This document shows positions 38,919-49,100 of a stretch of DNA of 64,000 nt, piece by piece. The DNA is from Oscillospiraceae bacterium (GTDB lineage Bacteria > Bacillota > Clostridia > Oscillospirales > Oscillospiraceae), in the NCBI GenBank assembly GCA_017621795.1, contig JAGASJ010000099.1, positions 1 to 64,000 on the forward strand. Reading direction: 5' to 3'. A program made the translations under genes and the position numbers. The first letter of the stretch is position 1, and each line of letters opens with the position of its first letter. Under the pieces are notes generated by a model that was not told where the DNA came from, did not search any database, and saw only the letters and a list, made by a program, of their open reading frames with translations.

Positions 38919-40619
38919 ATGAAACTGACAATAGATGGAAAAAAAGTGGAAGCTTTAGCGGGCCAAAGCCTGCTGGATATTCTGAAAGCAATGAATATGG
39001 CCGGTAGCACACTGCTGGATATGCCCATCGCGGCAAAAATTGCCGGTGAGGTTTTCAATCTGAATTACATTCCCCTGCGCATCAAGGACGAGGAGCATGA
39101 TCGCCCTTCTATGCGCCGTGCGATGGCAGCGTCCAACGGTGTTATTCAGCTTCTGCGGGTGACTGACCCTGCAGGTCGGGATGTATATGATCGCACAGTC
39201 CAATTTGTGCTGTTTTTGGCACTGCATCAGCTTTGGCCCAATGCCCGTGTAAAAATGGGCTGTACGGTTGGTCCTGCGCTGTATGTAGAAGTGCCGGAGG
39301 AAGAACGCTTTAATGTGGATCAGCTGAGAACGCAGGTTTGCAAGATCATCGAACAGGATATTGCTCTGATTCGTCACCGTATTTCCACCGAGGAAGCAAT
39401 GGCACATTATAAGGCGGTAGGCCAGGAGGATAAGGCAAAGCTGTTGTCCTGGCGCACCATTCCCGTGTTTGATGTGTATTCCTACGGCGATTTTATGGAC
39501 TATTATTACGGTGAGCTGGCACCCAGCACCTCCTACCTGCGTTCCTGGAAGATCCTGCCCGCAGAGGGCGGCTTCCTGTTCGTTTATCCCGACGAGCTGA
39601 ATCCCGAAAAAACCGCCCATTATGAAGAAATGCCCAACTTTATGACGGTCAGCAACGAAGGCGCCCGCTGGTGTGAGCTGATGGGCTGTGAAACCGTTGC
39701 AGATTTGAACACACTGGTGGAAAGCGGTAAAATCCGCGAGCTGATTCGTGTCAACGAGGCGCTGCACGAGAAGCGGTTTTCACAGGTGGCAGATATGGTA
39801 TGTCAGAGGGGCGCAAAGTTTGTGATGCTTGCCGGTCCCAGCTCATCCGGAAAAACCACCTCTGCAAACCGTTTGGCGACCCAGCTTCGCGTCCACGGCA
39901 AGGCGCCGATTTTGATGGGCCTGGACGATTATTACATCGACCGGGATTTGATCAAGCCCGGTCCCGATGGCACGATCGACCTGGAGCATATCAATACCAT
40001 TGATACCGATTTGTTCCGTGAGAATTTAGCGGACCTGCTGGCAGGCAAGGAAGTGGAGATCCCCACCTTTGACTTTAAAACAGGCAGCCGTGTATGGAAG
40101 GGTCATAAAATGACTCTGCGTGAAAATACAGTGATTATTGTAGAGGGTCTGCACGCCCTGAATCCTGTTCTTTTACCCAAGGATGTGGACACCACAAAGA
40201 TTTTCAAGCTGTACGTCAGTCCCTTACTGCCTCTGAATTTGGACGACCATAACCGTATTCCCACCAGTTATCTCCGCTTATTGCGCAGAACGGTGCGGGA
40301 CTTTGAAGCAAGAGGCGCGACCGTTGCTCGGACGATGTCTATGTGGGATTCCGTCCGACGGGGAGAAAAGCGCTGGATTTTCCCCTTCCAGGAGCAGGCA
40401 GACTTGATCTTCAACAGCTCCACGCTCTATGAGCTTGCAGTACTGAAAAAGCACATCTATCCGCTTTTGGATGCTGTTCAGCCGGAGGAGGATTGTTACG
40501 ATCAGGTGCGCAGTATCGTGAAGGTGCTCAACTATGTGTTGGAAGCGGATGTGGATGATGAGATCCCGCCTACAAGCCTGGTGCGTGAGTTTATCGGCGG
40601 CAATACCTTCTATAAGTAA
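38919..40619 (+). CDS. TGS/uridine kinase-like nucleoside kinase
   Basis: Protein of 566 aa of the clostridial uridine kinase-like family. The N-terminal TGS-like domain (1-65) and a threonyl-tRNA-synthetase-second-domain-like region (about 65-230) are followed by a P-loop kinase domain (from about 300): VMLAGPSSSGKTTSANRL, LMGLDDYYIDRD, VIIVEGLHALNP, PTSYLRLLRRTVRDF. AAGGAGAG precedes the ATG. The substrate is inferred as a nucleoside; the role of the tRNA-synthetase-like part is unknown. Confidence 0.88.
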   Translation: MKLTIDGKKVEALAGQSLLDILKAMNMAGSTLLDMPIAAKIAGEVFNLNYIPLRIKDEEHDRPSMRRAMAASNGVIQLLRVTDPAGRDVYDRTVQFVLFLALHQLWPNARVKMGCTVGPALYVEVPEEERFNVDQLRTQVCKIIEQDIALIRHRISTEEAMAHYKAVGQEDKAKLLSWRTIPVFDVYSYGDFMDYYYGELAPSTSYLRSWKILPAEGGFLFVYPDELNPEKTAHYEEMPNFMTVSNEGARWCELMGCETVADLNTLVESGKIRELIRVNEALHEKRFSQVADMVCQRGAKFVMLAGPSSSGKTTSANRLATQLRVHGKAPILMGLDDYYIDRDLIKPGPDGTIDLEHINTIDTDLFRENLADLLAGKEVEIPTFDFKTGSRVWKGHKMTLRENTVIIVEGLHALNPVLLPKDVDTTKIFKLYVSPLLPLNLDDHNRIPTSYLRLLRRTVRDFEARGATVARTMSMWDSVRRGEKRWIFPFQEQADLIFNSSTLYELAVLKKHIYPLLDAVQPEEDCYDQVRSIVKVLNYVLEADVDDEIPPTSLVREFIGGNTFYK

Positions 40620-40656
40620 CATTTATAGTCCATACAAATAATTTTATGAAGCACTA

Positions 40657-40699
40657 CACCCCCGCAAAAGGCAGTGATGAATTGCCCTTTGCGGGGGTG
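40657..40699. terminator. stable hairpin between convergent genes
   Basis: CACCCCCGCAAA-GGCA pairs with TGCC-TTTGCGGGGGTG. No T-run on either strand, so termination efficiency is uncertain. Confidence 0.5.
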
Positions 40700-40730
40700 C
40701 CGCATATATAAAGAATTTTTTGTGCATTTT

Positions 40731-41531
40731 TTACGGAAGGGGACGGAGGACGCCGATTACAACATATCGGGCATTTTCGTATTCATAAGCACAGGTAGAA
40801 AGGATCAGCAGTCGGTCTGCGGGAGTGACCTCTACATCCGCCTGGAAATCCGAGGCGTTTTTTGCCTGCCGGATGAAGATGGCTTTTTCTTCCTCTGTAT
40901 AAGAGAGCCGATAGGTTTGAGAGTCAGAGGGGGTCACATATCCGGCAAACAGCTCCACCCGATAATCTCCTTCCGGTGTCAGCAGATACAGTACCGGGTG
41001 CTGTTCGTAAAAGGACTGCTTTTTATAGGAGGGAAGCTGGCCGAACATCGTATTATTTTTCATATTGTGCCCGTAAATTACAGATACAAAATCCGTAAAA
41101 TCACCGCTGCACCGATAGTCCAAGAAAAGTGTTCCCGCGCCGTTATATGTGCCGTCCGGCAGACGGTGCAGATAATAGTTGTTGTCCCGGCTTTGCGCAA
41201 TGGGGTAATCAATAACCGTATCGGGAATGTGTACCCAAGCCACCAGCTCCCGATTGACCTGCCACAGCGCTTCAAAATCCACGTAAACAGGTGCTTTGTC
41301 CTCCGTAGGCGCCGTGGGCATTGGTGCGGAGGGCTCATTATGAGGACGGGTGACAGGCTCGGGTTGGGTTACGGGAGAAACTGCCAGCTCCGACAGCTTA
41401 CTATATGCATTTTTGCCTTCACGGGACTCTAAAAAATAGTCTAAAAGCTTCCAGCCGGAAAACAGAAAAACACCCAGTAATAGGATAAAAATACTGCTTA
41501 AAAGGATGGCTTTGACCCTGCGGCGTTTCAT
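40731..41531 (-). CDS. srtB: class B sortase
   Basis: Membrane-bound transpeptidase of 266 aa: N-terminal anchor (8-26), Pro/Thr-rich stalk (50-80), sortase domain with H155 (VIYGHNM), C247 (LLILSTC, the TLxTC-type site) and R255. The overall length and the FDFEALWQVNRELVAWVHIP-like opening fit class B. Class B sortases cut NPQTN/NPxTG motifs, and the surface protein at 17379 ends in NPQTG, so it is a natural candidate substrate. It stands alone, not next to a substrate gene. Confidence 0.9.
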   Translation of the reverse strand: MKRRRVKAILLSSIFILLLGVFLFSGWKLLDYFLESREGKNAYSKLSELAVSPVTQPEPVTRPHNEPSAPMPTAPTEDKAPVYVDFEALWQVNRELVAWVHIPDTVIDYPIAQSRDNNYYLHRLPDGTYNGAGTLFLDYRCSGDFTDFVSVIYGHNMKNNTMFGQLPSYKKQSFYEQHPVLYLLTPEGDYRVELFAGYVTPSDSQTYRLSYTEEEKAIFIRQAKNASDFQADVEVTPADRLLILSTCAYEYENARYVVIGVLRPLP

Positions 41532-41649
41532 AGATACACCTCCTGCTGCTTTATACTGGGATGATATAGTTTTTTTCCGCTTGTGTCAAGAAAAATGCGC
41601 CGAGCCTTCCCAAAGAAGGTGTATACACCGGTTTTTTGTGATGTCCGTC

Positions 41650-41678
41650 TTGCAAAATCAGGTGTACTCTGTTATAAT
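41650..41678 (+). promoter_or_regulatory. promoter of the uridine phosphorylase gene
   Basis: TTGCAA (41650-41655), 17 bases, TATAAT (41673-41678), 34 bases before the start. Confidence 0.7.
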
Positions 41679-41711
41679 TACAGTAACTTTTTTATTTTGG
41701 AGTGATCAGTG

Positions 41712-42482
41712 ATGCAGGATATCGGTATGCAGTATCATATTCATTGCAAGGAAGGGGACGTGGGCAAGTATTGCTTCCTGCCCGGTGATCCCGGACGTTG
41801 CGAATCTATTGCACAGTATTTTGATGATCCGGTCCATATTGGAATGAATCGGGAATATAACATTTATACGGGAACACTTCTTGGAGAAAAGGTGTCCGTA
41901 TGCTCCACAGGCATTGGCGGGCCGTCTGCATCCATCGCAATGGAGGAACTGGCGGCATTGGGCGCACATACGTTCATCCGCATTGGCACCTGCGGCGGCA
42001 TTGACTTGAGTGTCTTGCCCGGTGACGTGGTGGTGGCAACGGGCTCTATTCGTTATGAGCATACTTCTTTGGAATATGCGCCGATCGAATTCCCGGCGGT
42101 ACCCGACTTTGATGTTACTGCGGCGCTGAAGGGCGCCAGCGAGGATTTGGGCTACAATACACATACAGGCGTTGTTCAGTGTAAAGACTCTTTCTACGGC
42201 CAGCATAGCCCTGAAAAGTCCCCTGTATACTACGACCTTTTGCAGAAGTGGGAATCCTGGAAACGACTGGGCGTAAAGGCCAGCGAGATGGAATCCTCTG
42301 CGCTGTTCGTAGTCGCTTCAGCTTTGGGTGTTCGTTGTGGCAGCTGCTTCCACGCGGTTTGGAATCAGGAACGGGAGAAGCTGGGGATGGCTATGCCTAT
42401 GACGGAGGATACTTCCGGTGCGGTAAAGGTTGGCATTGAAGCAATGAAGCGTCTGATTGCCGCCGATTTAAAGAAAAAATAA
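41712..42482 (+). CDS. udp: uridine phosphorylase-type nucleoside phosphorylase
   Basis: Protein of 256 aa that splits uridine with phosphate into uracil and ribose-1-phosphate. Family motifs: [13 protein letters not shown] (phosphate site), [31 protein letters not shown], and the C-terminal [14 protein letters not shown] purine/pyrimidine-site motif. ATG at 41712 is nine bases after GGAG; the GTG at 41709 is an alternative. A perfect GC-rich hairpin (42485-42514) follows. Confidence 0.9.
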   Translation: MQDIGMQYHIHCKEGDVGKYCFLPGDPGRCESIAQYFDDPVHIGMNREYNIYTGTLLGEKVSVCSTGIGGPSASIAMEELAALGAHTFIRIGTCGGIDLSVLPGDVVVATGSIRYEHTSLEYAPIEFPAVPDFDVTAALKGASEDLGYNTHTGVVQCKDSFYGQHSPEKSPVYYDLLQKWESWKRLGVKASEMESSALFVVASALGVRCGSCFHAVWNQEREKLGMAMPMTEDTSGAVKVGIEAMKRLIAADLKKK

Positions 42483-42484
42483 AG

Positions 42485-42514
42485 AGAACGCACCGCTTGT
42501 GCGGTGCGTTCTCA
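42485..42514. terminator. hairpin after the uridine phosphorylase gene
   Basis: GAGAACGCACCGC / GCGGTGCGTTCTC with a TTGT loop; no strong T-run. It is between convergent genes. Confidence 0.55.
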
Positions 42515-42552
42515 GAAAGTTAAAAATCCCCAAACTGTCTAAAATATTATGG

Positions 42553-43452
42553 CTACAATGATCTGCTTTTTGCCTTCGGTTCGATTTGAGCCGGGATAAT
42601 TGCTATAAAGAGGATGATGCAGCCCCAAATTTCCTCGGTGGTCAGGCTGGTTTTTAGAATCAGCCAGTCAAACAGCAGTGCAAAGGCGGCTTCCAGGCTC
42701 ATGATCATTGCGGCGGGGGCTTGATCCAAGTCCCGCTGACCAAGGATCTGCATACCGTAGCATAGTCCCATAGATAAAAAACCCACGTGGGCAATTTCCG
42801 GGATGCACTGCGTAATTGCAGAGATGGATACCTGCTCGGTCGATACTGCACAAATGGCAGATAAGACGGTGCAAACCAGTATTTGAATGGCGTTCATTCT
42901 AAGTGCGTCAATGCGCCGCACATAGTGGTCCACCACATTGATTTGGATCGCAAATGCCACCGCGCAGCCCAGCAGCATCAGATCACCGGGTTGGATAGAA
43001 AGTGTTTCTACGCAGCACAGAAGATAAAGACCCAAAACAGCCAGAGCAATACTGAGGGGCATCCATTTGCTGACCCGTTTTCTGCGGAAAAGCCCGATGA
43101 TCGGCACAAAGACGATGTACATAGCGGTCAGGAAACCGGATTTACCCGGTGCTACGTCCACCAGCGCAAGCTGCTGCAGATTGCAGGCGGCAAACAGGCA
43201 AACGCCGCATATTGCACCGACCTTCCAAAGCTCCTTGCTGTGCCACCTTTGTAAAAAGGTTTTGCCGTCTTCCTTGTTGCGGTCAAACAGCGCCACAAGG
43301 GGAATCATGATCAGAAAGCCCAGGGTGCACCGAACGGCCTGAAAGCTGTAAGGAGGCATGTGCTCCATAGCGGTTTTTTGAGATACGAAGGCAGAGCCCC
43401 AAATAATCGTAGTCAGAAGAAGAAGGATACTGCCCCGAAGTTTGTTTTTCAT
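42553..43452 (-). CDS. EamA/DMT-family permease
   Basis: Membrane protein of 299 aa with ten helices in two five-helix repeats. The EamA hallmarks are TIIWGSAFVSQKTAMEHMPPY near the start and DLDQAPAAMIMSLEAAFALLFDWLIL in the second repeat. Members export amino acids, nucleosides or other metabolites; the substrate is unknown. It ends in a basic tail (EPKAKSRSL). Confidence 0.85.
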   Translation of the reverse strand: MKNKLRGSILLLLTTIIWGSAFVSQKTAMEHMPPYSFQAVRCTLGFLIMIPLVALFDRNKEDGKTFLQRWHSKELWKVGAICGVCLFAACNLQQLALVDVAPGKSGFLTAMYIVFVPIIGLFRRKRVSKWMPLSIALAVLGLYLLCCVETLSIQPGDLMLLGCAVAFAIQINVVDHYVRRIDALRMNAIQILVCTVLSAICAVSTEQVSISAITQCIPEIAHVGFLSMGLCYGMQILGQRDLDQAPAAMIMSLEAAFALLFDWLILKTSLTTEEIWGCIILFIAIIPAQIEPKAKSRSL

Positions 43453-43555
43453 AATATCACCGCAGGCATTTTAACATAAGGAAGTAATTTTTGCAAGAAA
43501 TGCTTTTTTTTTGCAAGCACTCTTGCTGAATTATATAAATTAGGAGGAACATTAA

Positions 43556-45352
43556 ATGAATCAGATTAAAAAACGCAGTGAGATCGCCGTAGAAGATACC
43601 TGGGCGATCGAAGACCTGTATGCTTCCGACGAGCTTTGGGAGCAGGAGCTTGCCACTTTAGCCGCTGATAAGGACCGTTTGGTTTCCTATGCGGGCAAGA
43701 TCGCAGGCTCTGCAGAGATGCTGTATAAGTATCTGTATGATATGGAGCACGTGGACGAAAAGGCACATAAGCTGGGCAATTACTGTATGCGCAAAGCGGA
43801 CGTGGACACCCGTGATGCAACCTATCAGGCAATGACCGGTAAGTTTATGGGTGTAGCGGTTGCGCTGAGCTCTGCCTGTGCGTTCGATACCCCTGAGATC
43901 ATGTCTATTTCCGATGAACAGCTGGATGCCTACTATAAAGAGTATCCGGAGCTGGAGCGTTACCGCCGTTACCTGACCAATATGCGCCGCCGCAAGGAGC
44001 ACATTCTGTCTCCGGCCGAAGAGAAGCTGCTGGCTTCTGCCGGTGAAATGGCACAGGCACCCGACAGCATCTACGGTATGCTCGCCGATGCAGACCTGAC
44101 ATTCCCCGATGCACTGGATAGCGAGGGCAAGCCCCACGCAGTCAGCCAGGGCACATTTGTTCCCTGTGAAGAGAGCACCGACCGTGTGCTTCGTAAGAAT
44201 GCATACGAGAATCTGTATCACCGTTTTGCAGAGTTCAAGAATACCGCTGCTTCTGTGCTCAATGCGCAGAACAAGCAACTGAAGTTCTTTGCTGAGGCAC
44301 GCAAGTATGATTCCGCATTCGAGGCATCTTTGGACGCCACCAATGTGCCCACCTCTGTATATCTGAATCTGATTGAGGCTGTCCATAACAATATGGATAA
44401 GATGCACCGCTATGTGCGCCTGCGTAAGAAGCTGTTGGGCGTGGATGAGCTGCACTTCTATGACGTTTACGCACCGCTGCTTGCCGATGTGGACAAGAAG
44501 ATTCCCTTTGCAGATGCCAAGCAGACTGTTTACGATGCACTGGCACCCTTGGGTGATGATTACCGTAAGATCTTAAAGGAAGGCTTTGACAGCCGCTGGA
44601 TCGACGTTTATCAGAATGAGGGTAAGCGCAGTGGCGCATATTCTGCCGGTGGCGCTGTTCACCCCTACGTGCTGCTGAACTACTCCGGCACCCTGGACAG
44701 CCAGTTCACCTTGGCCCACGAAATGGGTCACGCACTGCATTCCTACCTCTCCACCAAGACCCAAAATCCCATTGATGCCCATTATGTGATCTTCGTTGCC
44801 GAGGTTGCTTCTACCTGTAACGAGGCTCTGCTGATGGAGTATCTCCTGAACAAGACAACCGATAAGAAGGAACGGGCATACTTGATCAACCACTTCCTGG
44901 AGCAGTTTAAGAGCACGCTCTACCGTCAGACGATGTTCGCTGAATTTGAGCTGAACATCGGCAAGATGGTACAGGCCGGTCAGACCCTGACCGCAGAGAA
45001 TCTGTGCGCAGAGTACCGCCGTCTGAACGAGCTGTACTTTGGACCGGATATGGTCGTGGATGATGAGATCGCTATGGAATGGGCGAGAATCCCGCACTTC
45101 TACTATAATTACTATGTATTCCAGTATGCAACCGGCTATTCTGCCGCTATTGCGCTGTCCCGCCGCATTTTGAATGAGGGCGCACCTGCTGTGAAGGACT
45201 ACATTGAGTTCCTGTCCGGCGGCTGCTCCAAGAGCCCCATTGACCTGCTGAAGGGCGCAGGCGTGGATATGACCGGTCCTGAGCCTGTCAACGCCGCACT
45301 GGAGCTGTTTGGCACATTGCTGGACGAGATGGAAGCATTGATGGAGGACTGA
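43556..45352 (+). CDS. pepF: oligoendopeptidase F
   Basis: Cytoplasmic M3-family zinc metallopeptidase of 598 aa that degrades oligopeptides. The active site HEMGH lies in TLAHEMGHALHSYLS, and the third ligand Glu is in the VFVAEVASTCNEALL-type motif (here IFVAEVASTCNEALLMEYL). Length matches PepF. AGGAGGAAC precedes the ATG. Confidence 0.94.
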   Translation: MNQIKKRSEIAVEDTWAIEDLYASDELWEQELATLAADKDRLVSYAGKIAGSAEMLYKYLYDMEHVDEKAHKLGNYCMRKADVDTRDATYQAMTGKFMGVAVALSSACAFDTPEIMSISDEQLDAYYKEYPELERYRRYLTNMRRRKEHILSPAEEKLLASAGEMAQAPDSIYGMLADADLTFPDALDSEGKPHAVSQGTFVPCEESTDRVLRKNAYENLYHRFAEFKNTAASVLNAQNKQLKFFAEARKYDSAFEASLDATNVPTSVYLNLIEAVHNNMDKMHRYVRLRKKLLGVDELHFYDVYAPLLADVDKKIPFADAKQTVYDALAPLGDDYRKILKEGFDSRWIDVYQNEGKRSGAYSAGGAVHPYVLLNYSGTLDSQFTLAHEMGHALHSYLSTKTQNPIDAHYVIFVAEVASTCNEALLMEYLLNKTTDKKERAYLINHFLEQFKSTLYRQTMFAEFELNIGKMVQAGQTLTAENLCAEYRRLNELYFGPDMVVDDEIAMEWARIPHFYYNYYVFQYATGYSAAIALSRRILNEGAPAVKDYIEFLSGGCSKSPIDLLKGAGVDMTGPEPVNAALELFGTLLDEMEALMED

Positions 45353-45356
45353 TCCT

Positions 45357-45620
45357 ATGGATCTGTTCCTTCCCACGTTGCATACCTTTGCAATGAATAA
45401 TATATTCACCGGCTCTTGCGGTGCGTTCCGTTTTCGGGCGGCACCAACCGTTGTGATGCGCACGCAAAAAGAGGTGGATATGGAGCAAAGCTTCATTACC
45501 TGTGAGTACTGGCACGGCCTGTATTGCTACGAGAGAAGCGAGATGGAAGACAAGAAGGTTTTTCCCATGTCTGAGGAAGGCCGCGCAGAAATGAAGCACT
45601 GGCTTGAGAGTAATATTTAG
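45357..45620 (+). CDS. hypothetical protein, 87 aa
   Basis: Starts four bases after the pepF stop, so probably co-translated. No recognised domain. The C-terminal half (MEQSFITCEYWHGLYCYERSEMEDKKVFPMSEEGRAEMKHWL) looks like a small folded unit with two Cys and aromatic residues. A shorter start at the internal Met (45481) after AGAGGTGG is at least as likely. Confidence 0.5.
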   Translation: MDLFLPTLHTFAMNNIFTGSCGAFRFRAAPTVVMRTQKEVDMEQSFITCEYWHGLYCYERSEMEDKKVFPMSEEGRAEMKHWLESNI

Positions 45621-45656
45621 TTTTTCCCTGACAGTGTTCGTAACATTATAATAGTA

Positions 45657-45688
45657 GAGGACGGCGTTCTGCATAGAACGCCGTCCTC
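45657..45688. terminator. terminator-like hairpin after pepF
   Basis: Perfect GAGGACGGCGTTC / GAACGCCGTCCTC stem, loop TGCATA, no long T-run. Confidence 0.6.
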
Positions 45689-45699
45689 AGTCTGTCAAA

Positions 45700-46120
45700 G
45701 AGTACGCTTCCCCTTGGCCCCCTCTGGCGAGGGTAAGCGAAGCGCAGTCGCGGTAGTGAATGGCTGTCCGGGGGACAGTCAGAGCCGCGACCGGGCCGCC
45801 CGCAGGCGGCTGTCAGCCGAGCAGGCTGACTGGGGGAGAGAAGACCTGAAAAGTTCGGAAAAGCGCGCAAGGCACGGATAAACTCCCTGCTTTTCTCTCC
45901 CTCAGGCGAATTGCCTAAAATCGGCAATATGACTGAGGGGTTTACAGAGTGGATTTTTGTTGCAGGTTTGGTGATACACGGAAACTCCGTTAACCCCTCC
46001 GTCTCGCCTTGCGGCGATCTACCTCCCCTGCAGGGGAGGCGATACTCCGCTCGCGATGGCTACGGAAAAACCTCTGTCATTGCGAGCACCGCAGGTGCGT
46101 GGCAATCCGTTAAATATTGA
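45700..46120. repeat. repeat-rich noncoding island
   Basis: A mosaic of short palindromic modules: CCCCCTCTGGCGAGGG, GTCCGGGGGAC, GCCGCCCGCAGGCGGC, CAGCCGAGCAGGCTG, a hairpin AATTGCC-N-GGCAAT with GACTGAGGG (45906-45938), CTCCCCTGCAGGGGAG, and TCATTGCGAGC...GTGGCAATCCG (the REP-like module common in gut Firmicutes). No gene is supported. Confidence 0.65.
45895..45940. repeat. short palindromic interspersed repeat, copy 2
   Basis: Same layout as 9147-9205: CTCCCTC end, AATTGCC-CGGCAAT hairpin (TAAAAT loop, the complement of the GATTTTA loop in copy 1), then GACTGAGGG. Confidence 0.5.
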
Positions 46121-46122
46121 AG

Positions 46123-46156
46123 AACGGTCCGGTCGAAAATCGACCGGACCGTTTTG
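46123..46156 (-). terminator. terminator of the Hint-domain protein gene
   Basis: AACGGTCCGGTCG / CGACCGGACCGTT stem, 20 bases beyond the stop on the minus strand. The T-run is weak on the minus strand, stronger (TTTT) on the plus strand. Confidence 0.6.
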
Positions 46157-46175
46157 CGGTGTATGATGTTATGGA

Positions 46176-49100
46176 TTACTCAATACCAATTCCGAAAGCC
46201 TTGATTTGTTCAACCAGATATTCGAAGGTGAAGTAACCCTTACCAACGGCAACCTTCAGGTACGGACCGTTGAATGCGATAAATGCATCATAGGTCAGAT
46301 AATCCTGGAAGTCTTCGTAGGTGTACAGACCGTACTTTTCAATATCAGCCTGCATTTGCTCTTGGTCATACTGCATAAAGTCGCCCATTTCGAAATAATC
46401 GAAGTAGCCTTCACGCAGAGGAGGTGTTTGAGTGAGAATACCATCGGCAATACAGTTGACGTTTACAGCAGTTTGCAGCGTGTAGCATCCCAACTCTTCG
46501 ATAGTCACTGTGTAGTCAACAAGCTCAGTTGTAGAAACGCTGCCGTCGGGAGCGATCTTCACAAAGCTGTGACCAATGTACTGCTCTGCATTGTTGAAGT
46601 CGATGTACACATACTCATTCAGTTGCACATCGAATATGCCGTGAATTTCTACGATTCGCAGTTCGGTACCATCAGCAAACTTCAGCGTGAGAACAGTATA
46701 CTCATTTACGCCGTCTGCAACAGCCAGACATACAGGTGCAACCTCATATCGACCGTTGATGAAGCTCCAGGTCAGGATCTCATCACCAACCTGAATTTCC
46801 TCAATAGCCTTCTGAGTGCCGTCACCCATGGTGATCATTGTACCTTCTGCCAAACAGCCACTGCTAATATTGATTGTAACATTAGAGGCAGGCATTGTGA
46901 AGCTGACACTTTCACCAGAATCGGTGGCAATTACTTCGCCAGTAGTGTCGTTGGTTACAGTAAATACCTTATCTTTGCTGCCTGAATACGAGATGGTACC
47001 AGTAACGGTAGAGCCATATGTTGCAGTTGAGGGACCAGACCAAGAACCACCCTTATCACTTGTTGTGATCTTGATGGTATAGTTAATTGCTGTCCACTGT
47101 GCGTACAGCGTTACATCTCCTGTGGGTGTGTAGCTTGCACCGGCAGCGCCAACACTTGTACCACCGGAAGCGGCGGTATACCATCCGGTGAAGTTGTAAC
47201 CGGTGCGGGTCGGTGTGGGCAGTGTAGTTGCAGAGCCAGCATTGACGGTTGCAGAAGCAGGGGATCCGCTGCCGCCGTTATAATTATAGTTGACGGTGTA
47301 CTGATTGATGGTCCACTGAGCAGTGAGGTTCATATCAGAGGTGACTGTCAGCTTTGTGCCGGCTGCGTAGGTAGTAGTGCCGTCAGACCAGCCGCCGAAG
47401 GTGTAATTGGTGCGGGTAGCATCGGGCAAAGTGACCTTGCCACCGGTCGTGGTGGTGAAGGATGTTGTGGAGCAGCTGCCGCCGTTTGCATCCAGGTTAA
47501 TTGTGTGAGAAACAGGCATTTCCTTCGTGCAGGCGATTGTTCCGTCTGCAAACAGGGTAAAATAGGTCTTTTCCACATCAATGTAGATATTGTTTGCCGT
47601 ATTGTAGAACCATCCTTCGACAATGAGAATGTCGCCTGCCTGCATCGGGTTTGCATTGCCAAAAGGCCAGAACGCCATATAGTATCCGGTTTCGCCGTAC
47701 TTGACGATCGTTTCCGCACCCGTATTGGCAATGCTGGTTTCAACGCCGTCCCGGATCAGCTTGATCGCATCAACACTGGTAGGTGTATACCGCAGGCTCC
47801 AATCTGCGTTATAGGGAGCAGTGTTTTCTGCCGCGGTGAAGTACATACCACCGGGTTCATCATCATTAATGGTGGGCATCCAGCCGTTGGCGGGGTCACT
47901 TTCTAAATTAACCACATCCACATCCACCGGTGCTTCTGCAGAGCAGACCCATTTACCGCCGTCATAGTAGACATAGCTCTTTGTGATGTTCAGGGTCACA
48001 TTTTCTTTTACGTGGAAGAAGTCGCCCTCGATGATCAGCATATCCTCGGTGGTGATGGGATTGGTGCTGTTCAGACCGTACGCGCCGATGGTCCACTCTT
48101 CCAGCTTCAGATAGTAGTCGCAGTCGTTGAGCTTAACCAGCAGAGGACGATCTACGATACCGATAGAAACAGTTTCGCCGTTACGGACGATCTTGATGTT
48201 ATCCGCACTGGTCTGCTTGTATTCCAGGCTCCAGTCACTGTTGGAAGGAGCATCGTTTGCAGCGGTTCTGAAGTAGATACCGTTGCCATTCATTCCGACT
48301 TCGTGGGTCTGCAGCACACCGGCATTAACCGTGGTGGGCAGTTTTCCGGCAATGGTGACTTCGCCGCTGTCGCTGTCTTTATGAATGTAGGTCTTGGCTA
48401 CATTGATGGCGACCTTTTCACCATTGCGTTGTACAAACAGACCTTCCAAAATGAAGTAATCGCCGTTCTGCAGAACAGTGGAGTCATACGAGCCACCTTC
48501 AATATAGTAGTCGGTTTCCCCGTATTTCTTAATCGTCAGGCCGGTGGTATCCAACTTGGTGGGTACGCCGTTCTGCACGTAGGTCAAGGATGTACTGTCG
48601 ATGGAGTAATAGGGGGAATCCCAATCGGGATAGTAGGGTGCAGCATTTGGATCTGCTGCTAAATACTTATGAGTCTGATAGGTGTGGGCGTGGGTGTAGA
48701 AGGGACCGACATCTACGACCTGCCATGCCTGAGGCAGATCTTCTGCAATGGAAATCTCGCCGATATAGACATCTTTATAGATATAGGTCTTGGCTACATT
48801 GATTACAGTTCTTTGAGTGTCGTTCTTAAACTGTCCCTCCAAAATGTAATACTCACCGTTCTGCAGGGTGGTGGTATCGTAGGGACCGCCTTCAATGTAG
48901 TAATCCTTTGCGCCCCATTTCTTGATCAGCAAACCGTTGACATCCAGTCTATCAGAAATGTAATCAAGGACAGCTGCCTTGCCGTTGCCGTTAACGGCGC
49001 CTGTAAAGCCGGTGCCAGTAGTGCCGCTGGCGATGGTGTACTTACTCAGATCAAAATCTGCGGACTGCGCACCTTCCAGCTTTACGTTGGAAATGCTCAC

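Noticed and set aside
45700..46120. CRISPR array
   Set aside because: The repeats are different from one another, irregularly spaced and self-complementary; there are no cas genes.
46176..46856. A splicing intein
   Set aside because: The Hint domain is C-terminal, not inserted in a conserved enzyme, and the terminal His-Asn and following nucleophile are missing.
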